Positions 42,842 to 51,428 of a stretch of DNA of 64,000 nucleotides are shown here, in pieces (the stretch's first letter is position 1; the number at the start of each line of letters is the position of its first letter). The stretch comes from an uncultured Phascolarctobacterium sp. (GTDB lineage Bacteria > Bacillota > Negativicutes > Acidaminococcales > Acidaminococcaceae). The stretch covers positions 23,771 through 87,770 of the forward strand of contig CAAEPE010000044.1 in assembly GCA_900757795.1 (NCBI GenBank). The letters are read 5' to 3'. Under the pieces are notes generated by a model. The model searched no databases, was not told where the DNA came from, and saw nothing but the letters and a program-made list of their open reading frames with translations. A program made the translations under genes and the position numbers.

Positions 42842-43903
42842 ATGCAACGCGAACAACGTAAGCTGGAACATATTAAATATGCCCTAGAGCTTGGCGATGG
42901 ACCTGCATTAACGCATTTTGCTGACCTACGTTTTGTTCACAATTGTCTGCCGGAAGTAAATCCGGCAGACATAGATATATCTGTAACTTTATGGGGCAAG
43001 CGTTTACGTTTGCCCTTTTTTATTGACGCTATTACTGGCAGCGCTGATGCTGTAACGAAAATCAACAGCAAGCTGGCACAGGTGGCAGCGCGCTGCGGTA
43101 TAGGTTTAGCGGTTGGCTCGCAGTATGGCGCAGTTTGTAAGGGAACAGGTATAGCAAGCTATAAGGTAGTGCGGGAAGAAAACCCTCAAGGTTTAGTTTT
43201 TGGTAATTTAAGCGCTTTGGCAACACCGCAGCAGGCTTTAACAGCAGTAGAAATGCTGCAAGCAGATGCTTTAGAGCTGCATTTGAATGCGGCTCAAGAG
43301 CTGTGCATGGCAGAGGGAGACAAAAACTATGCAGGCCTTTGGCAAAATATGCAGCAAATTTTAGATACTTTGCCTGTACCGTTAATTGTTAAGGAAACAG
43401 GGTGCGGTATTGCTAGGGAGCAATACGAAAAATTTTTAGCAGCTGGCTTTTCTGCTTTTAGCTGTGCCGGCGCTGGCGGAACTAATTTTCCTGCTATTGA
43501 AGTGCGGCGCCGCGGTGAAATTTTGGCTGCCGATATGGCAGCGTGGGGCGTACCGACCTGTTGGTCTTTGCTGGATGGGCAGATTGTTCCTAAAGAAAAA
43601 ATACTGTTTGCCAGCGGCGGTATTCGCAGTGGTGCAGATGTAGCTAAAGCTTTTGCTCTGGGCGCAGATGCTGTAGGTATTACGGGGCCTGTGCTGCGTA
43701 AGCTTATGGAAAGTGGCGTAGAAACGACTGTAAAATATTTGGACGATTTAGCAAATGAATTTGTAAATTATTTGTTGCTTTTAGGCTGCAAGACTCCTTA
43801 TGAGCTGCGGCGCGTTCCCTTGATTATTACGGGAGCGACGCGCGAATATATTGACTGTCGTGGTTATAATTTACTCAAATTGTGTCACGGCAGACGAGCA
43901 TAA
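42842..43903 (+). CDS. fni: Type 2 isopentenyl-diphosphate delta-isomerase
   Basis: A 353-aa FMN- and NADPH-dependent isomerase interconverting IPP and DMAPP. The start REQRKLEHIKYALEL, then FIDAITGSADAVTKINSKLAQVAARCGIGLAVGSQYGA, LHLNAAQELCMAEGD, and ASGGIRSGADVAKAFALGADAVGITGPVLR are the family landmarks. AGGAG at 42831-42835 precedes the ATG. Its position 12 bases after ispH links it to the methylerythritol-phosphate pathway. A terminator follows. Confidence 0.93.
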   Translation: MQREQRKLEHIKYALELGDGPALTHFADLRFVHNCLPEVNPADIDISVTLWGKRLRLPFFIDAITGSADAVTKINSKLAQVAARCGIGLAVGSQYGAVCKGTGIASYKVVREENPQGLVFGNLSALATPQQALTAVEMLQADALELHLNAAQELCMAEGDKNYAGLWQNMQQILDTLPVPLIVKETGCGIAREQYEKFLAAGFSAFSCAGAGGTNFPAIEVRRRGEILAADMAAWGVPTCWSLLDGQIVPKEKILFASGGIRSGADVAKAFALGADAVGITGPVLRKLMESGVETTVKYLDDLANEFVNYLLLLGCKTPYELRRVPLIITGATREYIDCRGYNLLKLCHGRRA

Positions 43904-43922
43904 AAAGCATAAATATAAATTT

Positions 43923-43966
43923 AAGGCTTATGGAAAGAAAAATTTTCTGTAAGCCTTTTATTTTTG
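43923..43966 (+). terminator. Terminator after fni
   Basis: AAGGCTTA (43923-43930) pairs with TAAGCCTT (43950-43957), with further weak inner pairing GAAA/TTTC, followed by a T-rich run. It ends the scpA-to-fni gene series. Confidence 0.75.
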
Positions 43967-44014
43967 CTTTGCAAATGCTTTTTACCGCCGCTACTAGAAA
44001 TCTCTTTATAAATA

Positions 44015-44023
44015 TGATATAAT
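44015..44023 (+). promoter_or_regulatory. Extended -10 promoter of the DUF512 gene
   Basis: TGATATAAT at 44015-44023, with no good -35 at the expected distance. It is 66 bases before the ATG at 44089. Confidence 0.5.
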
Positions 44024-44088
44024 TTAAAGACAATTTGTGACATTAAGGGATTAGTATGCCCATTTTTAAAATTTGTTAAGGAGATTAC

Positions 44089-45372
44089 ATGGTAGGACTA
44101 ATTAGCGGTGTGCGCAAAAACAGCTTAGCAGAAGCTGCTGGTATTGTTGCCGGTGATAAGCTGCTCTCTGTTCAAGGAGCACAAGTAAAAGATATAATTG
44201 AATTAAGCTTTTATACCTCAGATTACGAAGTAGACTTAGAAGTAGAAAATGTTGACGGTCAGCGTCGTCAAATACATATAGATAAATATCCTGATGAAGA
44301 TTTAGGCTTAGAATTTGATTCCGCAGTGTTTGATAAAGTAGCTACTTGTTACAATAACTGTATTTTTTGCTTTGTTGACCAAATGATTCCCGGCATGCGT
44401 CCAGGTTTATATGTGCGTGATGACGATTATCGTCTATCCTTTTTGTATGGTAATTTCATTACGTTAACCAATCTGAAAGAGGAAGATTTTCAACGGATTA
44501 TCCAAACGCACATGACGCCGCTGTACGTTTCCGTGCATGCTACCAATCCTAAGGTGCGCTGCGAAATGATGCACAATCGTTTTGCCGGCGAGCTGATGGA
44601 AAAGCTGGAGAGGCTTTTTGCAGCGGATATCCAAGTACATACGCAAATAGTATGCTGTCCCGGTTACAATGATGGTGAAGTATTGGCAAAAAGCTTTAAC
44701 GATCTTTATAGCAAATATCCTCATGTCTTGACTATGGCAGTAGTCCCCGTGGGTATTACCAAGCATAGAGAAAAGCTGCATCCGCTGCGTACTTTTACGA
44801 AAGATGAAGCGATAACCTTAATAGACCAAGTGACCGTTTGGCAGCAAAAATGCCGTGAGGAAACAGGTAAAACTTTTATTTATTTAGGTGACGAATTTTA
44901 TTTGCTGGCTGGACGCGAGGTTCCCCAAGCTGATTGGTATGATGGCTTTCCGCAGCTGGAAAACGGCATTGGCTTAACGCGCAGCTTTCTTGACGAATGG
45001 CAGCAGACCTTGGAGCTGCTGGCAAGCTATGTGCCAACTGCACCGGCAGTAGTTCCCGTCGGCGAAGGCGCATATCCCGTGCTGAAGCCGCTGATGGATG
45101 AACTCAATCAAAAATTTGGCAGCAAGCATGCTTTTGTGCCTGTACCTAATAAATTTTTTGGCGGCAAGGTAAATGTTACGGGACTTTTAACAGCCGGAGA
45201 TATTTTGCAAGCCGTGCAAGGTAAGCGTATTATTTTACCGGCAGTGGTGCTGAACAATGATAATTTGTTTTTGGATGATAAATCTTTAGCACAGTTTAAG
45301 GAAAGCTTTGGCGGCAAGGTAGAATTGGCCAAGGGTGCTAAAGAATTGCTGCATTTATTATTAGAAAGCTAG
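44089..45372 (+). CDS. DUF512 family PDZ/radical-SAM-like Fe-S protein
   Basis: A 427-aa protein whose biochemical role is not established. Residues about 1-65 are a PDZ-like domain (ISGVRKNSLAEAAGIVAGDKLLSVQG). The cysteine cluster CYNNCIFCF near residue 87 follows the C-x3-C-x2-C spacing of radical SAM enzymes, with FVDQMIPGMRPGLYVRDDDYRLSFLYGNFITLTN after it. The C-terminal DUF512 region holds TGLLTAGDIL. AAGGAG at 44079-44084 fits the ATG. It is followed nine bases later by an adenosyltransferase gene and then der, a recurrent Clostridia/Negativicutes neighbourhood. Confidence 0.88.
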   Translation: MVGLISGVRKNSLAEAAGIVAGDKLLSVQGAQVKDIIELSFYTSDYEVDLEVENVDGQRRQIHIDKYPDEDLGLEFDSAVFDKVATCYNNCIFCFVDQMIPGMRPGLYVRDDDYRLSFLYGNFITLTNLKEEDFQRIIQTHMTPLYVSVHATNPKVRCEMMHNRFAGELMEKLERLFAADIQVHTQIVCCPGYNDGEVLAKSFNDLYSKYPHVLTMAVVPVGITKHREKLHPLRTFTKDEAITLIDQVTVWQQKCREETGKTFIYLGDEFYLLAGREVPQADWYDGFPQLENGIGLTRSFLDEWQQTLELLASYVPTAPAVVPVGEGAYPVLKPLMDELNQKFGSKHAFVPVPNKFFGGKVNVTGLLTAGDILQAVQGKRIILPAVVLNNDNLFLDDKSLAQFKESFGGKVELAKGAKELLHLLLES

Positions 45373-45381
45373 GGTGGCGCG

Positions 45382-45891
45382 ATGTTGCAAATATATACCG
45401 GAACCGGTAAGGGAAAAACTACGGCTGCTTTAGGTGTGGCTTTGCGCGGTGCCGGTCATGGACTGAAAACTATAATGTTTTCATTTCTCAAGGATGATCC
45501 TGAATATGGCGAAGCTAAGGCTGCCAAATTTCTTCCGGGATTTATTTTAAAGCAGGTAGGACGGGATGCCTTTGTTGATTTTCGCCATCCTGATCCTATT
45601 GATTTAAATCTGTGCCGCGAAGGCTGGGAAGAAGCTAAGCAAGCTATTCTTGGCAAGCAGGCAGATATTATTATTCTTGACGAGTTAAACATTGTTTTGG
45701 CGACCAAGATGCTGCCGCTGCCGGAAGTAGCAGATTTTTTAGGGCAGCACAAGCAGAATGTAGAAATAATTCTTACGGGCAGAGGTGCGCCGGAAAAAAT
45801 AATTAAAATTGCTGATCTTGTTACGGATATGAGCGAGGTCAAACATTATTTTCATAAGGGAGTATCTTCTCGCACAGGTATAGACCACTAA
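45382..45891 (+). CDS. cobO: Cob(I)alamin adenosyltransferase (CobA/CobO type), copy 2
   Basis: A 169-aa corrinoid adenosyltransferase. The P-loop is IYTGTGKGKTTAALGVALRG at residues 4-23 and the Walker-B-like segment is IIILDELNIVLATKML (about residue 95); the tail KHYFHKGVSSRTGIDH matches the family. It differs substantially in sequence from copy 1 at 9053 and is far from the cbi operon. The likely job is re-adenosylation of imported or recycled corrinoid, which is inference. Confidence 0.9.
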   Translation: MLQIYTGTGKGKTTAALGVALRGAGHGLKTIMFSFLKDDPEYGEAKAAKFLPGFILKQVGRDAFVDFRHPDPIDLNLCREGWEEAKQAILGKQADIIILDELNIVLATKMLPLPEVADFLGQHKQNVEIILTGRGAPEKIIKIADLVTDMSEVKHYFHKGVSSRTGIDH

Positions 45892-45932
45892 AAATTGTTA
45901 GATATATATTTTATTGATGGAGGAAAAGTGTT

Positions 45933-47261
45933 ATGGGTAAACCTATAGTTGCTATAGTAGGACGTCCTAACGTCGGCAAATCAACTTTGTTTAATATTTT
46001 TGCCAACAGCAGAATTTCCATTGTGGAGGATACTCCTGGTGTAACTCGCGACCGTTTATATGCTACTGCCGAATGGCTTGACCATGAGTTTATGATGGTA
46101 GACACGGGCGGTATCGAAATTATGAATGCGGATGCTATTGCAGTATCTATCCGCCAGCAGGCGCAGATTGCTATTAAAGAGGCAGATGTAATTTTGTTCG
46201 TATGCGACGCTCGCAGCGGCATTACCACAGAGGATGCAGACGTAGCGCGTCTTTTGCGCCAGTCTAAAAAGCCAATTGTTTTGGCTGTTAATAAAGCAGA
46301 TTCTCCTAAGCAGGAGATGAATACTTTTGAATTTTATAATTTGGGCATTGGCGAACCGATGCCTGTTTCTGCTTCCAATCATTTAGGCTTAGGCGACCTT
46401 TTAGACGCAGTTGTTGCTAAATTTCCTAGTGATAAGCAGGGTAATATGCCCGATGACGAGGATGAAATTAAAGTAGCGTTAATTGGCCGTCCTAATGTTG
46501 GTAAATCTTCTATTTTTAATGCGCTGGTAGGCGAAGAGCGTTCCATTGTTAGCGATATTGCCGGTACAACTCGTGACGCTATTGATACGCCTGTGGTGCG
46601 CGATGGTCAAAAATATCTGTTTATTGATACCGCAGGTATGCGTCGTAAAGCGAAGGTTGATGAACCTATAGAAAAATACAGTGTTATGCGTTCGCTGCGT
46701 GCTGTTGACCGCAGTGATGTAGTGCTCATGGTTTTTGACGCTGTTGAAGGCGTTACTGAGCAGGATAAGCGCATTGTTGGTTATGCTCATGAAGCAGGCA
46801 AGGCAGTTATTCTTGTGGTCAATAAATGGGATTTGTATGAAAAAGACAATTCTTCTACCCTGCGTTATACCGAAACCTTGCGCAAAGAGCTGGTATTTTT
46901 GCAATATGCTCCCTGCGTTTTCGTTTCCGCAGTAACCAAGCAGCGTATTCACCGTCTGCCGGAGGTTATCAGCTATGTGGCTGAGCAGAATGCGCAGCGT
47001 ATTGCTACCAGTGTTCTGAATCAAGTTATTGAGGACGCTGTGGCTATCAATCCGCCGCCAACTGAAAAAGGCAAACGCTTAAAAATTCTGTATGTAACTC
47101 AAGTTAAAATTAAACCGCCAACCTTTGTGTTTTTTGTTAATGAGCCGGAAATCATGCATTTTTCCTATCAGCGTTATTTAGAGAACAAGCTGCGTGAAGC
47201 CTTTGGCTTTGAGGGAACGCCTATTCAGATGATAATTCGCGGGAAAAACGAGGACGAATAA
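45933..47261 (+). CDS. der: Ribosome-assembly GTPase Der (EngA)
   Basis: A 442-aa GTPase with two G domains in tandem that acts in 50S assembly. G1 loops [12 protein letters not shown] (about residue 8) and [12 protein letters not shown] (about residue 185), two DTAGM/DTGG switch motifs, and two NKxD motifs (NKAD, NKWD) are present. The C-terminal KH-like domain (about residues 350-442) contains [24 protein letters not shown] at 45919-45923 fits the ATG. plsY follows after 22 bases. Confidence 0.96.
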   Translation: MGKPIVAIVGRPNVGKSTLFNIFANSRISIVEDTPGVTRDRLYATAEWLDHEFMMVDTGGIEIMNADAIAVSIRQQAQIAIKEADVILFVCDARSGITTEDADVARLLRQSKKPIVLAVNKADSPKQEMNTFEFYNLGIGEPMPVSASNHLGLGDLLDAVVAKFPSDKQGNMPDDEDEIKVALIGRPNVGKSSIFNALVGEERSIVSDIAGTTRDAIDTPVVRDGQKYLFIDTAGMRRKAKVDEPIEKYSVMRSLRAVDRSDVVLMVFDAVEGVTEQDKRIVGYAHEAGKAVILVVNKWDLYEKDNSSTLRYTETLRKELVFLQYAPCVFVSAVTKQRIHRLPEVISYVAEQNAQRIATSVLNQVIEDAVAINPPPTEKGKRLKILYVTQVKIKPPTFVFFVNEPEIMHFSYQRYLENKLREAFGFEGTPIQMIIRGKNEDE

Positions 47262-47283
47262 TTTTAAAGTTAGGTGATTGTTA

Positions 47284-47913
47284 ATGTTAAATGAGGTGGG
47301 AATATTGCATTATGTTCTGGGATTTATTCTGGGACATGTGTGCGGCTCGGTACCCAGCGGACTTTGGCTGGTGCAGGCTTTGCACGGCATAGATATTCGC
47401 AATTATGGCAGTAAAAATATAGGCACTACCAATGTTTTTCGTACTGTAGGAACCTCTACAGCAGTTGTAGTGCTTATTTGCGATATGCTTAAAGGCATTG
47501 CTGCCGTAGCGTTAGTGGATTATTTATTTCATAATCCTGAATTAAATGTTATTACGGCATTGGGAGCGCTTTTAGGACACAATTATTCTGTATTTTTGGG
47601 TTTCAAAGGCGGTAAGGGTGTGGCCACCGGTTTAGGATTGTTGGTTTTTCTTATGCCTAAGGTTGCATGCACAGTTTTTTTAGTATGGCTGGTGCTGGTG
47701 CTTTTAACAAGATATGTGTCTTTAGGTTCCATTGTTGCTGCCATTTTGACTCCTGTAACTGCGTGGTATTTTGCCTATCCTTGTTCCTATGTTATTTTGG
47801 GAGCGATTGCCGGATTTTTCGTTGTGTTGCGCCATAAAGAAAATATCGGCAGGCTGTTGTCCGGTACGGAAAGTAAAATTAAACCGGGTAATGCGAAAAA
47901 TTTGCAAAAATAA
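47284..47913 (+). CDS. plsY: Glycerol-3-phosphate acyltransferase PlsY
   Basis: A 209-aa integral membrane enzyme that transfers acyl groups from acyl phosphate to glycerol 3-phosphate. Family motifs are GSVPSGLW, YGSKNIGTTNVFRTVG and GHNYSVFLGFKGGKGVATGLG. About five hydrophobic segments. AGGTG at 47272-47276 fits the ATG at 47284 better than the in-frame TTG at 47278. It follows der, a standard neighbourhood, and is ended by a long perfect hairpin. Confidence 0.93.
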   Translation: MLNEVGILHYVLGFILGHVCGSVPSGLWLVQALHGIDIRNYGSKNIGTTNVFRTVGTSTAVVVLICDMLKGIAAVALVDYLFHNPELNVITALGALLGHNYSVFLGFKGGKGVATGLGLLVFLMPKVACTVFLVWLVLVLLTRYVSLGSIVAAILTPVTAWYFAYPCSYVILGAIAGFFVVLRHKENIGRLLSGTESKIKPGNAKNLQK

Positions 47914-47952
47914 AGCTAGTACTGCAATAGTAAAATTTTAAATACTTTGTTT

Positions 47953-48008
47953 AATATCCTGTTATATAATCGTCGTGAGCTGATTATATAACAGGATATT
48001 TTCTTTTG
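47953..48008 (+). terminator. Terminator of der-plsY with 19-bp perfect stem
   Basis: AATATCCTGTTATATAATC (47953-47971) pairs perfectly with the segment at 47982-48000 around a 10-base loop, then TTCTTTT. The stem is long and AT-rich for a terminator but is otherwise well formed. Confidence 0.8.
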
Positions 48009-48035
48009 TCTTATAAACTAAAATTGTGCTAAAAT
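48006..48035 (+). promoter_or_regulatory. Promoter of sfsA
   Basis: TTGTCT (48006-48011) and TAAAAT (48030-48035), spacing 18, with TGC directly before the -10. It begins within the tail of the preceding terminator. Confidence 0.6.
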
Positions 48036-48069
48036 AGAATAGTAAAATGTAGATTAATGCGAGGTAAAA

Positions 48070-48777
48070 ATGCAGTACGAAAATGTAATTGAGGCGCGCT
48101 TTATCAGCCGACCTAATAGATTTATTGCAAATATAGAAATTGATGGCGGGCAGGAGCTGGCTCATGTAAAAAATACCGGGCGCTGTAAGGAATTATTATT
48201 ACCCGGAGCGAAAATATATGTGCAGTGTCATAATGATGCTAAGCGTAAGACAAAATTTTCTTTGTTGGCAGTGGAAAAAGAAGCTGCTAGTAGCACTGGC
48301 GCTAAAGAAATACTTTTAATAAATATGGATTCACAGGCTCCTAATAAGGTTGTTCACGAATGGCTGCTTAAACAAGAACCCTTTGGCAAAATTATATATT
48401 TAAAACCAGAGTGCCGCTATGGTGAGTCACGCTTTGACTTTTATTTGGAAACAGCAGAACGAAAAATGTTTATTGAGGTTAAGGGCGTTACCTTAGAGGA
48501 AAATGGCGTAGTTATGTTTCCGGATGCACCAACAGAGCGCGGCGTTAAACATGTGCATGAGCTGTGCGCTTGCTTGCAAGAAAGTTACGAAGCTGCGATT
48601 ATTTTTGTTATTCAAATGGAAAAAGCGTTGTATTTTACGCCTAATAAACGCACTCATGCAGCTTTTGCCAAGGCTCTGACACAGGCAGAACGCTGCGGTG
48701 TAAAAATTTTAGCTTTAACCTGCTCTGTAACACCGGAAACAATGAGTATAAAAGATGCAGTTCCGGTAAATTTATAG
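48070..48777 (+). CDS. sfsA: SfsA family DNA/RNA nuclease-like protein
   Basis: A 235-aa SfsA protein, first linked to sugar fermentation regulation in E. coli and carrying an OB-fold plus a nuclease-like domain. Signatures are ARFISRPNRFIANIEIDGGQELAHVKNTGRCKELL at the N-terminus, ECRYGESRFDFYLE in the middle with acidic residues, and VKGVTLEENGVVMFPDAPTERGVKH. The biological role remains uncertain. GAGGT at 48061-48065 precedes the ATG. alkD follows nine bases after the stop. Confidence 0.92.
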   Translation: MQYENVIEARFISRPNRFIANIEIDGGQELAHVKNTGRCKELLLPGAKIYVQCHNDAKRKTKFSLLAVEKEAASSTGAKEILLINMDSQAPNKVVHEWLLKQEPFGKIIYLKPECRYGESRFDFYLETAERKMFIEVKGVTLEENGVVMFPDAPTERGVKHVHELCACLQESYEAAIIFVIQMEKALYFTPNKRTHAAFAKALTQAERCGVKILALTCSVTPETMSIKDAVPVNL

Positions 48778-48786
48778 GAGAAAAAT

Positions 48787-49461
48787 ATGGAAGCCATCAC
48801 ACAAAAATTATTTGAGCTATCAGATACAAAATATAGAGATTTTAATGCCAAGCTGCTGCCGACAGTTAATAAGGCAGCTATTATTGGTGTGCGTACACCT
48901 GCGCTGCGTAAATTGGCTAAGGAAATAACTGGCAGTACAGAAGCAAAGAATTTTATGCAGGAACTGCCACATACATATTATGATGAAAATCAACTACATA
49001 CCTTTTTGATTTCCGCTTGTAAGGGTTACGATATTTGCATGGAGCAAATTGAGAATTTTTTGCCGTATATAGATAATTGGGCGACATGTGACCAGCTTTC
49101 TCCTAAAATTCTGCAAAAAAATCCCCAGGATTTACTTTTGCATATTCAAAAATGGCTGGCAAGCGAGCATACTTACACTATTCGTTTTGGAATAAAAATG
49201 CTCATGAGCTTTTATCTTGATACGGGATTTTGTCCTCAATATTTAGCATGGGTGGCCAGTGTGCGGTCCGAAGAATATTATGTAAAAATGATGATTGCGT
49301 GGTATTTTGCTACTGCTTTAGCTAAGCAGTATGACGCTGCTGTTCCATATCTTGAACAGAAAAAATTGGAGCAGTGGACGCATAGAAAGACTATTCAAAA
49401 GGCGTGCGAAAGCTATCGTATTAACACGGAGCAAAAAACGTATTTGCGTACTTTAAGATAA
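48787..49461 (+). CDS. alkD: AlkD-like DNA alkylation repair protein
   Basis: A 224-aa HEAT-like repeat DNA glycosylase of the AlkC/AlkD superfamily that removes alkylated purines. The N-terminal AIIGVRTPALRKLAKEI, then YDENQLHTFLISACKG and the central IDNWATCDQLSPKIL motif are characteristic, and the C-terminal RKTIQKACESYRI fits. GGAG at 48777-48780 sits just before the ATG. It is co-directional with sfsA and likely in the same transcript. Confidence 0.88.
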   Translation: MEAITQKLFELSDTKYRDFNAKLLPTVNKAAIIGVRTPALRKLAKEITGSTEAKNFMQELPHTYYDENQLHTFLISACKGYDICMEQIENFLPYIDNWATCDQLSPKILQKNPQDLLLHIQKWLASEHTYTIRFGIKMLMSFYLDTGFCPQYLAWVASVRSEEYYVKMMIAWYFATALAKQYDAAVPYLEQKKLEQWTHRKTIQKACESYRINTEQKTYLRTLR

Positions 49462-49491
49462 AGTGCTGCAACATTTTGGGGAGAGTTGTTT

Positions 49492-50250
49492 ATGAAGCAG
49501 ACGCACAAACAAAAGCGCTATTATCTGCTGGATGCCTTGCGGGGAATAGCCATTACGGGCGTAGTTGTGTATCATTTTATTTATGATATTTATTGTGTTT
49601 ACGGTTATGACGCACACTGGGCAGAGCAGTTATATACCCGCATTTGGCAAGAGGGAACTTGTTTTTTATTTATAGCCTTGTCAGGCTTTGTCGCTCATCT
49701 AGGCAAAAAATCCTTGCTGCGTCGCGGCTTAGAGCTTAATTTACTTGGTTGTCTCATTACCTTGCTAACGTTGATTTGCCTGCCGTCACAGGCTATTTGG
49801 TTTGGCATTTTAAATTTTATGGGATGTGCTGCTTGGTTTCTTGGCTTGTGCAGCAAATATTTGACCAAAGTAACTTCTATCTGTGGAATGCTTACATCAT
49901 TATTTGTATTTTTTACCTGCCGTTCTTTAGCCAATGGCATTTGGGGCTTGGAAGGAATATTTGCAGTAGAAGTGCCGCAAAATTTTTATGCCTATCAAGG
50001 GCTTGTCCCCTTGGGCTTTCCTCCTGCGGATTTTACTTCCAGTGATTATTTTCCGTTGTTACCTTGGTTCGGAGCATATACTTTTGGTTACTATTTATAT
50101 ATCTTTTTGCAAGAACGTGATTTGCTGGGTGACTGGCTTAACTTTAAATTGCCTCTGTTTTCCGTATTAGGGCAAAAAAGCTTAGTAATATATCTTGGGC
50201 ATCAGCCAATTTGCTTGGGGATTTTGGCGTTGGTGTTAGGAATACCGTGA
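49492..50250 (+). CDS. DUF1624 / heparan-alpha-glucosaminide N-acetyltransferase-like membrane protein
   Basis: A 252-aa multi-pass membrane protein. The start RYYLLDALRGIAITGVVVYHFIYDI is the typical acyltransferase-3-like DUF1624 N-terminus, with a possible active-site histidine in VYHF. ILNFMGCAAWFLGL and the C-terminal QKSLVIYLGHQPI also fit. About seven hydrophobic segments. Acetyltransferase activity on a sugar is inferred from family only. GGGGAGAG at 49478-49485 fits the ATG at 49492. It is the last gene before the AT-rich accessory region. Confidence 0.8.
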   Translation: MKQTHKQKRYYLLDALRGIAITGVVVYHFIYDIYCVYGYDAHWAEQLYTRIWQEGTCFLFIALSGFVAHLGKKSLLRRGLELNLLGCLITLLTLICLPSQAIWFGILNFMGCAAWFLGLCSKYLTKVTSICGMLTSLFVFFTCRSLANGIWGLEGIFAVEVPQNFYAYQGLVPLGFPPADFTSSDYFPLLPWFGAYTFGYYLYIFLQERDLLGDWLNFKLPLFSVLGQKSLVIYLGHQPICLGILALVLGIP

Positions 50251-50290
50251 AAATTATTGTTGAGTGATATTATAATATAATCAGATAAAA

Positions 50291-50351
50291 TTCTAACATA
50301 AAAAATGACATTATAACATATATGTGTTATAATGATAAAAATATGTTAGAA
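50291..50351. repeat. Nested inverted repeats over the promoter of the AbiE-like pair
   Basis: An outer pair TTCTAACATA (50291-50300) / TATGTTAGAA (50342-50351) encloses an inner pair CATTATAACA (50309-50318) / TGTTATAATG (50325-50334), both perfect 10-mers. The inner arms overlap the -10 and spacer of the promoter, which is the layout of an autoregulatory operator. Confidence 0.65.
50305..50333 (+). promoter_or_regulatory. Promoter of the AbiE-like pair
   Basis: ATGACA (50305-50310) and TATAAT (50328-50333) with a 17-base spacer, lying within the nested inverted repeats. The leader to the ATG at 50454 is about 115 bases and contains nothing else I recognise. Confidence 0.6.
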
Positions 50352-50453
50352 AGGCGATAAAAACCAATCCACAGTATCTCTAACAGTATAGCATACAGTC
50401 CTTGGAGAGGGACTATAAATACTACTACTTTATTATACGAGGAGATATTATAG

Positions 50454-51428
50454 ATGGAAGCATTCTTGAAAGCTATATTTAATACAGATGTTAAAATTCA
50501 AAAATTTAATAATTTTAGTGGTCTGAGTAGATTGCTTATTGATAAATATGAATATGATTTGGTGCAATTTGGTGAAGTGAAATTTTTGAGCATAACTCCA
50601 TTATTTGATTTGCCTACTATTCCTACCTTAGTTAAGCATATGAAAATAATTCAAAGCACAAAAGAGTTGCCTGTAGTTTATCATCCTAATAGTTTAACTT
50701 ATTCTAGGATGAAAAGCTTGTTACAGAATCATATACCTTTTATCGTTAACGAAAAACAGGCTTATCTTCCTTTTCTTGGAACATATTTGCAAGCAGCTAC
50801 TGATGTATCAGTAAGAGATAAAGAGATATTATCACTGCCTGCACAGCTTTTGGCTATGATGTATTTTTATAGTAAAGAAAATTTGCTTTACATAAAGCAA
50901 GCTGTCAAGTTTTTGCCTTATTCCGCTATGAGCATAACGAGAGGGATGCGTGAGCTTGAAGCAAGTGACTTTTTTTATGTAAAAAAGCAAAAGCAAAACA
51001 ATGTATTGTATAGTCAGCTATCGAAAATAGAACTCTTTGACGAACTAATAGAAAGGTTGGCTTCTCCAATTTGGAAAAGAGGATATATCAGCAATAAAGG
51101 CGTTAATCAAGATATGGTGCTGGCTGGAGAAGATGCATTAGCTGAAAAAACTATGCTAGCTAATATTTTGCCTGTAAAGTATGCTGTATATAGAAAAGAT
51201 TTTAATGTTGCGTCTTTGAGTAGAGAGTTATTGGATTATAAAATGCAAAGTGAATTGCAATTATGGTCATATGCTCCTTTGCTGTTTTCTAAATTAAATA
51301 TACCTGATCCGATATCTTTAGTACTTTCTTTAAAGGATAATCACGATGAACGTGTAGAACAAGCAATAGATGCTCTTATGAATGAAGTGTGGAAGGGGCA
51401 GCATGGTACCTGGATTAAACAGTTTTAG
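50454..51428 (+). CDS. Putative antitoxin/regulator with winged-helix region, partner of a nucleotidyltransferase
   Basis: A 324-aa protein without a family I can name. Residues about 125-195 look like a winged-helix DNA-binding region (LPAQLLAMMYFYSKEN, then LPYSAMSITRGMRELEASDFFYVKKQKQNNVLYSQL). No catalytic motif. GAGGAG at 50440-50445 fits the ATG. It overlaps the downstream nucleotidyltransferase gene by 26 bases, and its promoter carries nested inverted repeats, so an antitoxin-repressor role as in AbiEi is a reasonable inference. The region is more AT-rich than its neighbours upstream, consistent with acquisition. Confidence 0.65.
   Translation: MEAFLKAIFNTDVKIQKFNNFSGLSRLLIDKYEYDLVQFGEVKFLSITPLFDLPTIPTLVKHMKIIQSTKELPVVYHPNSLTYSRMKSLLQNHIPFIVNEKQAYLPFLGTYLQAATDVSVRDKEILSLPAQLLAMMYFYSKENLLYIKQAVKFLPYSAMSITRGMRELEASDFFYVKKQKQNNVLYSQLSKIELFDELIERLASPIWKRGYISNKGVNQDMVLAGEDALAEKTMLANILPVKYAVYRKDFNVASLSRELLDYKMQSELQLWSYAPLLFSKLNIPDPISLVLSLKDNHDERVEQAIDALMNEVWKGQHGTWIKQF

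Noticed and set aside
41720..42871. Long - strand ORF (383 codons) opposite the S1 repeats
   Set aside because: Shadow frame created by the biased codon use of the S1 domains; the product is a low-complexity Phe/Asn/Ser-rich sequence with no start signal.
50291..50351. CRISPR-like repeats or an attachment site
   Set aside because: The repeats are inverted, not direct, occur once each and overlap a promoter; no spacer pattern and no integrase gene nearby.
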